From Synechococcus sp. CC9311 (GTDB lineage Bacteria > Cyanobacteriota > Cyanobacteriia > PCC-6307 > Cyanobiaceae), in NCBI RefSeq assembly GCF_000014585.1, contig NC_008319.1, positions 1,364,001 through 1,428,000 on the forward strand: DNA of 64,000 bases, written 5' to 3'. Below the pieces are notes generated by a model. The model saw only the letters and a list, made by a program, of their open reading frames with translations, was not told the DNA's origin and did not search any database. Made by a program: the position numbers and the translations under genes. Positions 55,798 to 64,000 of this stretch are shown in pieces (position 1 is the stretch's first letter; every line of letters begins with the position of its first letter).

Positions 55798-56808
55798 ATG
55801 CAAAAGAATCTGCATTGTGAAATGTTTATTGCCGGCCTCAAAGACCTAATCGATTGCGGCGATTACGGCACTGAAGAGCAATTAAGTGTTCTCAAAGCGA
55901 TCGCACTCGGAATCTTTAAAATACCTCGCGAGACTTATAACAACCTACAACCGATCAGCCAGCAGAAGCTAGGCAAGGCTGTGATTGAGCCATTTCTGAG
56001 AAGACGCTACATCCAATTCGCGATCATGCTTGAACTTTGCAGACACCCAAAATCCCATCAACAACTCAGCAAACTGGAATCATCAGCCGAATTACTCGGG
56101 CTCGGTGGAGATGCTTTAACTGTTTGCAGAACAATGATCGATTTGTCCGCACTTGAAGCAACCACAGATTACATCAGACGCTACGAACAATATTTTTTAG
56201 CCCTACAGGAACAGCATGGGGCACAGACTTTTAATCATGATGGCAGCCGCCAATATGACGAATCATTTTTCAAAACACTTGATTCATTCTCCAGCATGAA
56301 TCAAGGTAGTTTGGGTAAGGAATTTTTCAACTTCTATGAGCGCAATGGAATGCGTTTGCCGAGCAGAACATCGATCAACCCAGGCTATTATGTTTGCCAT
56401 GATATGAACCATGTGATTACGGGATACGAACCAACGGGCATTGGAGAAATTTGCTTAGGAGCTTTCAAATTGAGCATGAATGATTGTGATGCCAATTGGA
56501 TGGCATCCATGACTAATTTTTTAATCCACGAAGCCGGGGTGTTCAAACCTGGGCATAGCGCTCAATACGAACCTTTCGGAGCCAATGGAGATCCATTTGA
56601 TGGCCTTGAGGGGAAACGGGGTGTGATGACCTTGAATGGTGCTCCTGAAATGTTGGCTGACGCATTTGAAAGGGGATCAAAGTGCAACCGAGATTTCAGT
56701 ACGATTGATCACATTGAAATGGCCACGGTTCCACTGAAACAACTACGCGAAGAGTTCAACGTGATCCCTCCACTCATGAGCATTGCCGATGCAAGTATTC
56801 ACTGGTAA
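55798..56808 (+). CDS. TerB-like/Coq4-like protein with HDxxH motif
   Basis: 336 residues. The N-terminal helical part (about 1-110) resembles a TerB-like domain. The C-terminal part contains YVCHDMNHVITGYEPTGIGE with the HDxxH zinc motif near 201-205, as in Coq4, followed by ICLGAFKLSMNDCDANWMAS. Coq4 proteins take part in ubiquinone synthesis; cyanobacteria make plastoquinone, so a role in quinone modification is only a guess. Soluble, monocistronic, with an AT-rich promoter region. Confidence 0.6.
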   Translation: MQKNLHCEMFIAGLKDLIDCGDYGTEEQLSVLKAIALGIFKIPRETYNNLQPISQQKLGKAVIEPFLRRRYIQFAIMLELCRHPKSHQQLSKLESSAELLGLGGDALTVCRTMIDLSALEATTDYIRRYEQYFLALQEQHGAQTFNHDGSRQYDESFFKTLDSFSSMNQGSLGKEFFNFYERNGMRLPSRTSINPGYYVCHDMNHVITGYEPTGIGEICLGAFKLSMNDCDANWMASMTNFLIHEAGVFKPGHSAQYEPFGANGDPFDGLEGKRGVMTLNGAPEMLADAFERGSKCNRDFSTIDHIEMATVPLKQLREEFNVIPPLMSIADASIHW

Positions 56809-56935
56809 CCCATACAACAAAACGAGCACCAAACACTGCTCCAAGTAATTTTGATGGCTGCAAAGACAAGTAAAAAGTCAAATCAATTGCTACGCACGAT
56901 AGGCGCACATCACACTAGTTTTGTCAACAAATGGA

Positions 56936-57292
56936 TTAATTTTCATCCATCCTTTCAGGCCATATCGCCTTACATCCTGGGTCTCGAGCTAATGCGGCAG
57001 CCTTCACTTGCTCCACATCCAGATTGCCAAGTTGATGGGCGGTAATTAAGAGCATCAAACGTTTTAAAGCCTGACGAGCCTGATCAGGTTGGAGCCAACC
57101 AAGGCCGTAATACATGCAAGTGGCATTCAACCAACCCTGGGCCTCTCCGCGCAACTTGATCTCAAGATCGCCAAGAGCAGGCACGGCGATGGATGGAGTG
57201 GCAGTCAGCAAACACGTAGCAGCAACAACGCTCAAAAGCTTGCGCAAAGTGAAGCCTCCCAATTCCTCAGTATGAACGCTGAAATTCACCAC
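56936..57292 (-). CDS. small exported protein of unknown function
   Basis: Up to 118 residues; the start is uncertain, and a TTG about 15 codons in (before RKLLSVVAATCLLTATPSIA) would give a standard signal peptide. The mature part is about 80 residues (GWLNATCMYYGLGWLQPDQA, then RQALKRLMLL and AALARDPGCKAIWPE) with two Cys that could form a disulfide. It overlaps the end of the methyltransferase gene by 26 bases and closes the aroA-mnmC unit. Related short secreted proteins are common in marine Synechococcus. Confidence 0.6.
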   Translation of the reverse strand: MVNFSVHTEELGGFTLRKLLSVVAATCLLTATPSIAVPALGDLEIKLRGEAQGWLNATCMYYGLGWLQPDQARQALKRLMLLITAHQLGNLDVEQVKAAALARDPGCKAIWPERMDEN

Positions 57293-58214
57293 CCTGCCAC
57301 TTTCGCTGCCAAGAACTGGTACTTGGGCGATGACCTAAAGCCTGTTCTTGCTCGCGTCGCTTCAAAATCAAAGCAGCCGTATCAGTGCCTGATGTATCTC
57401 GGTAGGGGACGCCAGCACGCGTCAGCAGGTGCTCTTCCTCCATCACGCTTAAACAACGCCAACCAGCTCCGATTTCAGGTAAATGCCGATCGTCATCGTT
57501 ACTGGGTCGCAACGCCATGGTCCCAGAACTCCACCCTGCACCTTCTCCTGGCTTAGGAAGGAGCGAGCGCAACTCAAGACCGGCATCGCGCAAACTGCTT
57601 CGCACTGCTGCTGCTCTGCAATAGGTCAACAAACGTCCCCCCGGAGCAAGCAAATCTGCAAGGCTCTGTAGAAACTCCTCACTCCAGAGCTGGGGACATT
57701 TTCCAGGCGAAAAGGCATCCAGAAGAATCAAATCCAAACGCAAACCCGTTGGTAAGTGGCGGAGTTGTTGTCGTGCGTCACCCCAGAGCATCTGAACCGA
57801 CTTCTGGCGAGAGGCATCCTGCCAACACCCCTGAGTAGAAACTGCTTCTAAACAAGCCACAACATGGTCAGGCCAAAGGGCTTTGAATCTCGGCTCAGCG
57901 AGGGCCAACTGCAAAGGCGATCGATCGAGTTCTAACCCCCAACATTCCAAAGCTGGACCACCCACCTTGGGGAGGGCCGCTAGCAATGCAGCCGTGTTGT
58001 AACCAAGCCCAAAACAAACATCTAAAACGCGTAAACAACTGTCGTTGGGAAAGCGATCGAGCTGAGCGGGCAGCACAAACTTGCTGTTGGCCTCCTCAAG
58101 GGCACCGCCGGAACTATGGAAGCTTTCGGCAAAGCTGTGGCTATGCAAACTGAAGCTGCCGTCTGCCGTGAAGCGCGCACTCAGCACAGAAAGATCAGCG
58201 ACGCAATCTCTCAA
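57267..58214 (-). CDS. MnmC-type tRNA methyltransferase (methyltransferase domain only)
   Basis: 315 residues. Rossmann SAM-binding motif [16 protein letters not shown] at about 63-78, acidic residue in [33 protein letters not shown] (the DUF752/MnmC motif DAFSP-x-P-x-LW) and [18 protein letters not shown]. This corresponds to the methyltransferase half of MnmC, which finishes 5-methylaminomethyl-2-thiouridine at tRNA position 34; the FAD oxidase half is absent, as in many bacteria outside the Gammaproteobacteria. The start overlaps the end of aroA by 20 bases. Confidence 0.8.
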   Translation of the reverse strand: MRDCVADLSVLSARFTADGSFSLHSHSFAESFHSSGGALEEANSKFVLPAQLDRFPNDSCLRVLDVCFGLGYNTAALLAALPKVGGPALECWGLELDRSPLQLALAEPRFKALWPDHVVACLEAVSTQGCWQDASRQKSVQMLWGDARQQLRHLPTGLRLDLILLDAFSPGKCPQLWSEEFLQSLADLLAPGGRLLTYCRAAAVRSSLRDAGLELRSLLPKPGEGAGWSSGTMALRPSNDDDRHLPEIGAGWRCLSVMEEEHLLTRAGVPYRDTSGTDTAALILKRREQEQALGHRPSTSSWQRKWQGGEFQRSY

Positions 58215-59565
58215 GATCGTCCCAGAAGGTGGGATAACTCACAGCCGCTGCTTCACTGCGGGTAATTCTTGAATCACCCTCAGCCATTAAGCCAGCAACA
58301 GCGAGGCTCATAGCCACACGGTGGTCTGTCTCACTATCCAATTCAGCACCTTTCAGGGAGTGGCCACCTCGAATCGTGAGGCCATCGGGATGTTCATCAA
58401 TATCGGCACCCATCGCTTTGAGTTGCCGAGCCATCACAGCCAGTCGATCCGTTTCTTTGACACGCAGCTCAGCTGCACCGCTGATTCGACTTTCTCCATC
58501 ACAAAAACAGGCCGCCACACTCAGGATTGGGACTTCATCAACCAAGCGCGGCATGATTTCTTCTCCAAATTGAAAGGCCTTGAGAGGTCCATGACTCACC
58601 TGAAGATCGCCTACAGGTTCACCTGCAACATCGCGGCGATTCAACACTTCAATGGAAGCGCCCATCATCTCCAACACTTCGAGAATTCCAGTACGGGTTG
58701 GATTTAAGCCCACATTTTCCACCGTGATCGTTGCCCCAGGAACGAGGGCACCAGCCACAAGCCAGAAGGCAGCAGAACTGATATCTCCTGGCACCACAAC
58801 ATGCTGTCCCTTCAACGTGGCGCCTGGACGCACCAAAATATGCCTGCCCATCTCACCACCAACTTCAAGGTCAGCACCAAAGGCTCTAAGCATGCGCTCA
58901 CTGTGATCACGGGAATGAGCTGGTTCGATCACACTCGTTGACCCTTCTGCCGTGAGAGCCGCCAGCAAAATGGCAGATTTCACTTGGGCGCTGGCAACAG
59001 GTGTCCCCACCACAGCACCCCTCAACCTTTGGCCTTGAACAGCAAGCGGAGCCAAATTTCCGTGATCGCGACCACGCACATTTGCCCCTAATAAGGAAAG
59101 CGGTTGTCCAACCCTGTTCATCGGCCGGCGACGGAGAGAAGAATCACCGGTCAAAACAAAATGACGACCCTCTCGGCCAGCGAGGAGACCCAGCATCAGT
59201 CTCATTGTGGTTCCGGAGTTCCCGCAATCAAGAATTTCCGAAGGTTCTTCCAAACCATCAAGACCAACGCCCTCAATGGTGACAATTTCGCCACTCTGAA
59301 TAGGCGAAATCGTTGTCCCCATCGATCGCAGACAGGCAGCCGTACTAATCGGATCCTCTGCTGGCAAGAGGCCCTCAATGGTGGTTGTGCCCTCTGCAAT
59401 GGCACCGAAAAGCAAAGCTCTGTGGGAAATAGATTTATCGCCTGGAACGCGGACACGGCCTCTTAGGCTGCCACCTGCCTTCAGATCCCTTGGGGAGCCA
59501 TTTGAACCCGACACCGTTGAACAGCCTGTGGTTGATTCAAACAATCCTATTAGCTCGATCTTCAA
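58195..59565 (-). CDS. aroA: 3-phosphoshikimate 1-carboxyvinyltransferase (EPSP synthase)
   Basis: 456 residues; the conserved part starts near residue 28 ([20 protein letters not shown]), so a later start is possible. Other motifs are [36 protein letters not shown] and [19 protein letters not shown]. It catalyses the sixth step of the shikimate pathway, in the cytosol. First gene of a leftward unit with the MnmC-type methyltransferase and a small exported protein. Confidence 0.95.
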   Translation of the reverse strand: MKIELIGLFESTTGCSTVSGSNGSPRDLKAGGSLRGRVRVPGDKSISHRALLFGAIAEGTTTIEGLLPAEDPISTAACLRSMGTTISPIQSGEIVTIEGVGLDGLEEPSEILDCGNSGTTMRLMLGLLAGREGRHFVLTGDSSLRRRPMNRVGQPLSLLGANVRGRDHGNLAPLAVQGQRLRGAVVGTPVASAQVKSAILLAALTAEGSTSVIEPAHSRDHSERMLRAFGADLEVGGEMGRHILVRPGATLKGQHVVVPGDISSAAFWLVAGALVPGATITVENVGLNPTRTGILEVLEMMGASIEVLNRRDVAGEPVGDLQVSHGPLKAFQFGEEIMPRLVDEVPILSVAACFCDGESRISGAAELRVKETDRLAVMARQLKAMGADIDEHPDGLTIRGGHSLKGAELDSETDHRVAMSLAVAGLMAEGDSRITRSEAAAVSYPTFWDDLERLRR

Positions 59566-59903
59566 ACGCCTGGCTTGAAGTTGAAGTTGTCACCAACTCT
59601 CGGGACTAACCAAAAAAAATCAAGCGGGATAACCGACAGCAGGTGGCAGTAACGACTCAAACAACTACAGAATAAACCAGTCAATTCTCGCAAAACTACT
59701 CAAAAAGGATAAATGAATAAGTTCACGCATAAGTGAATCATTCATTCATTCGAAGCAAATGAATAGTGACACGATTACCACAACTGGACCCACGAAAGCC
59801 TCCCTCAAACTTTCAATCATTTGATACAAACCCGTGATTCATATGATGACCTTCACCTCGCAAGACTTAGATATGGTACTTCGACAAGCTTGAAAGAAAT
59901 TAA
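59566..59903. other. AT-rich intergenic region
   Basis: About 340 bases between divergent aroA and a Crp-type regulator gene. It contains a run of ATTCATTC units near 59738-59755 and several TGAAT/ATTCA inverted words, possibly operator-like, but no defined site can be assigned. Confidence 0.35.
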
Positions 59904-60500
59904 TTGCATTGCCTCAAAAGGGGTCAGAGCTTAGATATCACATTCATGGATCTTGATGAGTCCAAAACCTCAAAATTCATCAACATAGAAGAAGGGGTTG
60001 TTCGGATCAGCCTCATTTCAACAATCAATTCCGAGTTGTTTCCAATCGGGTTTTTTGCATCAGAATGGTTACAACTTGAAAAGGAGAGGCTTAGAGATTT
60101 TTCATTGCGACTGGAAGCTTTGAACGAAGTCAAATTTAAAATCTCATCCAGCCATGATCCCACAAAAAAGATAGAATCCGTATTTCATTCTCACTGGTTA
60201 CTAATATTATGCATGATTAAATCATCAAATCAAGTTGAAATTCGCATTTGCCGATTAATCGCTATTTTAGTATTTTCTTTTGGAAGAAGAAATAAAGAGA
60301 GCTATACGCTTCCATTTGAGTTAAGCCACTCACAAATTGCTCTACTAGTAGGCTGCACACGCTCAACCGTCACACGTCAACTTGGGCTGTTGAAAGAGAA
60401 AAAATTAATCAGCTCCGACAAAAACAATAACAGGATTCTTGTTAGCGAAAAATTAATTATACAGGAATCAATATTTGTGGATCAACTACAATTTACCTGA
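59904..60500 (+). CDS. Crp/Fnr-family transcription regulator 1
   Basis: 198 residues from TTG, slightly short for the family. The N-terminal part is a divergent cyclic-nucleotide-binding-like beta region; a dimerisation helix follows, and the C-terminal winged helix-turn-helix is clear at about 145-185 (LPFELSHSQIALLVGCTRST, VTRQLGLLKEKKLI). There are few residues expected for cAMP binding. It is encoded just upstream of the ferritin in the same direction, with a second Crp-type regulator on the other side, so control of the ferritin is likely but unproven. Confidence 0.8.
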   Translation: MHCLKRGQSLDITFMDLDESKTSKFINIEEGVVRISLISTINSELFPIGFFASEWLQLEKERLRDFSLRLEALNEVKFKISSSHDPTKKIESVFHSHWLLILCMIKSSNQVEIRICRLIAILVFSFGRRNKESYTLPFELSHSQIALLVGCTRSTVTRQLGLLKEKKLISSDKNNNRILVSEKLIIQESIFVDQLQFT

Positions 60501-60734
60501 TCATCCCCTACCACATTTACAATGCCCACCTTTCCACTTTGAACATTTTGATTTCTTGCAACCTTTTTTCTTACTAAACAAAATCGGAATTGAAAGTTTT
60601 TTTGAAAGTTTTTCGATCCCAAGGCTTTCTTGTGAACCCTGAAGTCGCGACATCCGAACTATCTTGAGACTGACTCTCATTATACATGGTCGAAAGCGCA
60701 CAAAATAAACAGTGTTGCTTGACGACACAGTCAA
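60501..60734 (-). CDS. possible small Cys-rich basic protein
   Basis: Up to 77 residues; ATG codons further in would give about 50-60. The C-terminal tail KKKGCKKSKCSKWKGGHCKCGRG is split here as KKKGCKKSKC, then SKWKGG, then HCKCGRG. It holds four Cys plus one His among many Lys, reminiscent of a metal- or nucleic-acid-binding tail. It lies antisense in the gap between regulator 1 and the ferritin and begins inside the probable ferritin promoter region. No family recognised. Confidence 0.3.
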   Translation of the reverse strand: MTVSSSNTVYFVRFRPCIMRVSLKIVRMSRLQGSQESLGIEKLSKKLSIPILFSKKKGCKKSKCSKWKGGHCKCGRG

Positions 60735-60782
60735 TAAAGTGAATAATCGAAGTGTGCTTTTTGATTCAAAGGGGTGTTCAAT

Positions 60783-61358
60783 ATGACGTCTTCAAATTCG
60801 TCAACCCAAATGGCTACCGACGTTGCTCAGGGGCCTAACGGGCGTGCACTCGCCGAGTCCATGAATCCTGATTTACTCAGCGCAATCCAACAACACATTT
60901 CGATCGAGAGATATGCCTCGGTCACCTATTTGGCCATGTCCATTTGGTGTGCGGAGCGTGAGCTTGCTGGTTTCTATCAATTTTTCGACGGCGAAGCCAA
61001 AGACGAACAGTCCCATGCAGTGCATTTCACCCAATATTTGATAGCGCGAAGTCAGTCCAACGACCTGCAAACCTTGGACGCACCACGCCAAAACTGGGAC
61101 AGCCTAGCTTCCTTGATGGCAACAGCGTTTCAAATGGAAGCAGATACGACATCGTCGATTCAAAGTGTGTATGCCCTAGCTGAAAGAAACAGCGATACCA
61201 GAACAACCGTATTTCTAGACCCATTGATCGAAGCCCAAATTCAATCAGAAGATCAATTCGCTTACTTACTCGGACGAGTGAAATTCGCGAATGGTGACCC
61301 AACAGCACTGCTTGTCATTGATAACGAACTAAGAGCAGGTCAAACGCAGCGAGGTTGA
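60783..61358 (+). CDS. ferritin (SynFtn-like)
   Basis: 191 residues from ATG 60783, preceded 8 bases upstream by AAGGGG; counting from ATG 60810 gives 182 residues. With the latter numbering the diiron site is Glu33, Glu62, Asp65 (His in most ferritins) and Glu110, with Tyr40 beside it and Asp137/Glu141 further on. These are the residues described, as I recall, for Synechococcus CC9311 SynFtn, whose oxygen reaction gives a mixed-valent diiron intermediate. It stores iron as a 24-mer and protects against Fe/H2O2. Prokaryotic ferritin without heme site. Flanked by two Crp-type regulators. Confidence 0.94.
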   Translation: MTSSNSSTQMATDVAQGPNGRALAESMNPDLLSAIQQHISIERYASVTYLAMSIWCAERELAGFYQFFDGEAKDEQSHAVHFTQYLIARSQSNDLQTLDAPRQNWDSLASLMATAFQMEADTTSSIQSVYALAERNSDTRTTVFLDPLIEAQIQSEDQFAYLLGRVKFANGDPTALLVIDNELRAGQTQRG

Positions 61359-61616
61359 CCTAAGCGTTGCTCGTTTGCTTTGTTCATAGAGCAAACGAGT
61401 ACTGATTGTTAGCTGCTCAATATTCAGGACATCAAAAGTCTCATAAATTTCAACGAGTCTTCTATGAATTGATTCCAAATCATCTCTCAAACGCTGTTTG
61501 AGAGATGGAGTTATTGATTTAATTGTTCTTTCGATCGCGATGCGTTGATAGCTAGATAAATGTTCTATTTCTTTGCTCAAGGCAAGAACTAAGCAATCAC
61601 TTGAGATTCTTTCCAT
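61329..61616 (-). CDS. small helical hypothetical protein
   Basis: 95 residues, charged and helical ([40 protein letters not shown]). No domain recognised. It starts 8 bases after the stop of regulator 2 on the same strand, so it is probably its co-transcribed partner. Its last 30 bases overlap the 3' end of the ferritin gene on the other strand. Confidence 0.55.
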   Translation of the reverse strand: MERISSDCLVLALSKEIEHLSSYQRIAIERTIKSITPSLKQRLRDDLESIHRRLVEIYETFDVLNIEQLTISTRLLYEQSKRATLRSTSLRLTCS

Positions 61617-61624
61617 ACCATTAC

Positions 61625-62218
61625 CTAAAAACCTAGTGGACTTGATTCAATCAACCTGGGAGAGAGTTTCATTGTGGCCTCGCCAGAGTTTGTGACCAAC
61701 ATCTCCCCGTTACGAAGCTTGGAAATCAAACGAGTTGATGTCACTCGTGTGGAACCAATCAATTCACCAATTCGGTCGTGCGTGAGGCGAAAAGGAAGGT
61801 TGCACCATTCTCCATAACGTTTACCCAATCGATTCACGAGAAGGCTCAACAATGCGTGAAGTCGCTGTTCTGCTTGTCCTAAGTGGCGAATTCGCAGCAG
61901 TTGCAAAGTCCACTCATTCACAGAGTCATAACCGTTCGGTGATGGCTCCAACGATTTGGTTTCGATTCTCAAAGGAGTCATGGCTTCGACGCAAATGCCA
62001 TCACTGCACAAACAATCGGTGCGGAGCTGATCGCCCGTCTGCAAGAAAGCAAGTGTCATGCCTTCTGTTTCCTCGCAAGGGCAATACACCCTGGCAATTC
62101 CCTCAAGCACATTTAATTTCATGCACTCACTGCGGCCGTGAGTGTCAACAAGAACGGTTTGCCCAGTTGGGATTTGGATTGAAGACGTGGGATCGTCAGG
62201 CAGAAAGCGGAAGCTCAC
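61625..62218 (-). CDS. Crp/Fnr-family transcription regulator 2
   Basis: About 197 residues from GTG 62218; the frame is open to a TTG at 62290. An N-terminal cupin-like sensor region with an unusual cluster of cysteines (VYCPCEETEG and CLCSDGICVEA) is followed by a dimer helix and a winged helix (LPFRLTHDRIGELIGSTRVT, STRLISKLRNG). The Cys cluster could bind metal or an Fe-S/thiol cofactor, which would suit control of iron or copper genes next to a ferritin; this is inference. Similar to small Crp-type regulators of marine Synechococcus. Confidence 0.8.
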   Translation of the reverse strand: MSFRFLPDDPTSSIQIPTGQTVLVDTHGRSECMKLNVLEGIARVYCPCEETEGMTLAFLQTGDQLRTDCLCSDGICVEAMTPLRIETKSLEPSPNGYDSVNEWTLQLLRIRHLGQAEQRLHALLSLLVNRLGKRYGEWCNLPFRLTHDRIGELIGSTRVTSTRLISKLRNGEMLVTNSGEATMKLSPRLIESSPLGF

Positions 62219-62286
62219 GGAGTGGTTTAACGCTAATGAGAATTGATAGCAACATAAACGAATCAGAGGCTTTCTGCAATCGATTC

Positions 62287-62484
62287 TCAATAGCTGTTGC
62301 TTGTTGATGGAGATTGTGTGCGATCTCGACCGTTCCTGACCAAAAACCGCTGACTTTTCGTCTGATCGCCGACAAATGAATCCCCGCCAACAATCGAATC
62401 GCGTCTTACCAGAACAAACGCAACCGCAACAAGCACTGCAAGAACAAGCAAAGATGCTCTAAGAATGAATTTGGTGAGGTTCAA
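62287..62484 (-). CDS. possible small membrane peptide
   Basis: 65-codon frame from TTG with one strong N-terminal membrane helix (ILRASLLVLAVLVAVAFVLV) followed by a polar tail. It overlaps the upstream extension of regulator 2 on the same strand. No family and no clear ribosome-binding site; could be a genuine small membrane protein or chance. Confidence 0.28.
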   Translation of the reverse strand: MNLTKFILRASLLVLAVLVAVAFVLVRRDSIVGGDSFVGDQTKSQRFLVRNGRDRTQSPSTSNSY

Positions 62485-62655
62485 TTCTCTAGAAAAATCC
62501 AGCGTTATTATCCAACGGACCAGACGGGCTCGAGCTGCTACGTATCAAATGACACGAGCACTTGTGCTTTATGCAAAAAGAGTATGTGACGTACAAGCGG
62601 GTGTAAGTGTCTTTTTTAAATTGCATTTTCCACAAAGAACAATTAAGTTTCCGTC

Positions 62656-62670
62656 GACGCATTTTGCGTC
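62656..62670. promoter_or_regulatory. palindrome in the leader of porin C
   Basis: The same perfect dyad GACGCA-TTT-TGCGTC as before porin B, ending 8 bases upstream of the GTG start. Identity with the porin B leader runs unbroken from here into the coding region (56 bases to 62711). Confidence 0.5.
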
Positions 62671-62677
62671 ATCTTGT

Positions 62678-64000
62678 GTGAGGATCATTTTGAAACTTTT
62701 CCAACAACTGTTGGTGGCTCCAGCTGCATTGGGCCTTTTGGCACCTTTGGCTGCAAACGCCACTGAGCTCAATATCAATGGTGTGTCTGACTACGCCGCT
62801 TCTGGCGAGCAAGTCACCAGCATCACTCAGTTTTCTGACGTTTACCCAACCGACTGGGCTTATCAGGCTCTTAGCAACCTGATCGAGCGCTACGGCTGTG
62901 TTGCCGGTTACCCCAACGGCACCTACCGCGGTAACAGGGCCATGACCCGCTTTGAAGCGGCTGCTCTGTTGAACGCCTGTCTCGACCGCGTCACCGAAGT
63001 GACCGACGAGCTGAAGCGCCTGATGAAAGAGTTCGAAAAGGAACTCGCCATCCTCAAGGGCCGTGTTGACGGACTTGAAGCTCGCGTTGGCGAACTGGAA
63101 GCAACTCAGTTCTCCACCACTACTAAGTTGACCGGTAAAGCCGAGTTCACCATTGGTGCTCAAAGCTATGGCGGAGATGAAACCAACAATCTGCAGGATC
63201 CAGCAACTGGTGAATACCTAGGTGATACAGGTACGGTCTTCTCTTACCGCACCACTCTCAACCTCAACACCAGCTTCACGGGCAAGGATTTGCTCTATAC
63301 CCGTTTAAGAACGGGTAATTTTGGTGATAACGGTTTCTCCGGTAAGAGTGATAGCTACACCGGAAGCCAAACTCAAATCGAGGCTTCCAAATCCAGCGCA
63401 AACAGCCTGAAGGTTGACAAGCTCTGGTATCAATTCCCCCTCGGAAATGATTTCCAAGTCTTTGCTGGTCCTCTAATCGAGAACTACTACATGCTGGCCG
63501 CCACCCCTGGCGTTTACAAGCATGTACTGAAGCAGTTCAAGCTCGGTGGCTACTACGGTGCCTATGGCGCAAGTACATCACCTGGCGCAGGTATCAACTG
63601 GATCAGCAATAGAAATGCTGACTACAGCGATCCTAAGTTCAAAGTTAGCGTCAACTACGTCGCTAAGAATGGTGCCAAGAGTGACCCCAATGATGGTGGT
63701 ATCGCAGGTGATCGTTCCAAAGGTAAGTTCCTGAGCCAAATCGCCTATGGAACACCTTCATGGCAAGTTTCTGCGGCTTACGCCTATTCACAGGCTGGCA
63801 TGACTGTGGGTGGAGCAGGTACACCACTCGGTAAATCCACTAGCGGTTACGACGATGCCAACCAGTTCAACTTGAATGCTTATTACCAGCCCCTCGATAG
63901 CGGTTGGATTCCAAGCATCAGCGTTGGCTGGAGCCTCACCAGTTTCAATTTGGAAGATGGTGCTGCTGATGGTACACGTCAGCAGGCTCAAGGTTGGCTT
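62678..64000 (+). CDS. SLH-domain outer-membrane porin, copy C (3' end beyond the window)
   Basis: The frame is open from GTG 62678 (or TTG 62690) to the last base, so the gene is incomplete here. The signal peptide, SLH domain and coiled coil are nearly identical to porins A and B through about 63125 (GELEATQFSTTTKL). The barrel then diverges (AEFTIGAQSYGGDETNN, VDKLWYQFPLGNDFQVF, LDSGWIPSISVGWSL), so its channel properties should differ. Inverted relative to copies A and B, 42 kb away. Confidence 0.9.
   Translation, partial: MRIILKLFQQLLVAPAALGLLAPLAANATELNINGVSDYAASGEQVTSITQFSDVYPTDWAYQALSNLIERYGCVAGYPNGTYRGNRAMTRFEAAALLNACLDRVTEVTDELKRLMKEFEKELAILKGRVDGLEARVGELEATQFSTTTKLTGKAEFTIGAQSYGGDETNNLQDPATGEYLGDTGTVFSYRTTLNLNTSFTGKDLLYTRLRTGNFGDNGFSGKSDSYTGSQTQIEASKSSANSLKVDKLWYQFPLGNDFQVFAGPLIENYYMLAATPGVYKHVLKQFKLGGYYGAYGASTSPGAGINWISNRNADYSDPKFKVSVNYVAKNGAKSDPNDGGIAGDRSKGKFLSQIAYGTPSWQVSAAYAYSQAGMTVGGAGTPLGKSTSGYDDANQFNLNAYYQPLDSGWIPSISVGWSLTSFNLEDGAADGTRQQAQGWL

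Overview
The window reads as chromosome of a marine unicellular cyanobacterium of the Synechococcus/Prochlorococcus group, most likely a coastal Synechococcus. The evidence is the SLH-domain porins with the picocyanobacterial N-terminus, a CAAD/CURT1-type membrane protein, DUF760 and DUF4336 proteins, menD/menB (phylloquinone route), glgA, and a ferritin whose residues (Y40, E62, D65, D137, E141, counting from the ATG at 60810) match, from memory, the published SynFtn of Synechococcus CC9311. Strain identity is inference.

Layout. 0-8.8 kb: a decayed CobW-like P-loop gene, a large MscS channel, a lone ABC ATPase, a CAAD protein, a 2H phosphoesterase, a Tat-exported multicopper oxidase and a DJ-1 family protein. 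9-14.4 kb: a pyruvate/indolepyruvate-type decarboxylase preceded by a coupled micro-ORF, then a four-gene unit of thioredoxin, CcdA, ECF sigma factor and anti-sigma factor. 14.4-20.4 kb: znuABC directly downstream of an exact tandem duplication of a porin gene. 20.7-23.1 kb: an imelysin/di-heme cytochrome pair (irpAB-like, iron). 25-27.5 kb: an FKBP-like/NTF2-like fusion protein and a His-rich COG0523 GTPase. 27.8-31.5 kb: a heavy-metal RND pump with a very short adaptor. 32.5-37 kb: an AT-rich c-di-GMP cassette (GGDEF-EAL protein; binding protein plus membrane GGDEF enzyme) that abuts a truncated acyl-CoA synthetase. 37.6-41.7 kb: a CocE/NonD hydrolase and a gene-poor decayed stretch. 41.7-59.6 kb: a molybdopterin oxidoreductase followed by dense core metabolism (lepB, menD, menB, L,D-transpeptidase, glgA, murF, glmU, a Coq4-like protein, mnmC-type methyltransferase, aroA). 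59.9-62.3 kb: a ferritin between two Crp-type regulators. 62.7-64 kb: a third porin, running off the end.

The unifying theme is metal homeostasis. Four sites share a Fur/Zur-type operator with core AATGA-NN-ATCRTT. They lie before porin copy A (and so before znuABC), before the FKBP-NTF2 protein, before the COG0523 GTPase, and upstream of a micro-ORF/DJ-1 pair. Together with the His-rich loops of ZnuA and of the GTPase, this describes a local zinc-limitation regulon: outer-membrane entry, periplasmic capture, ABC import and intracellular metal delivery. The two near-identical porins have different promoters, one carrying the operator and one carrying a different palindrome that is shared with the third porin.

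No tRNA, rRNA, CRISPR array, insertion sequence or replication origin was recognised.
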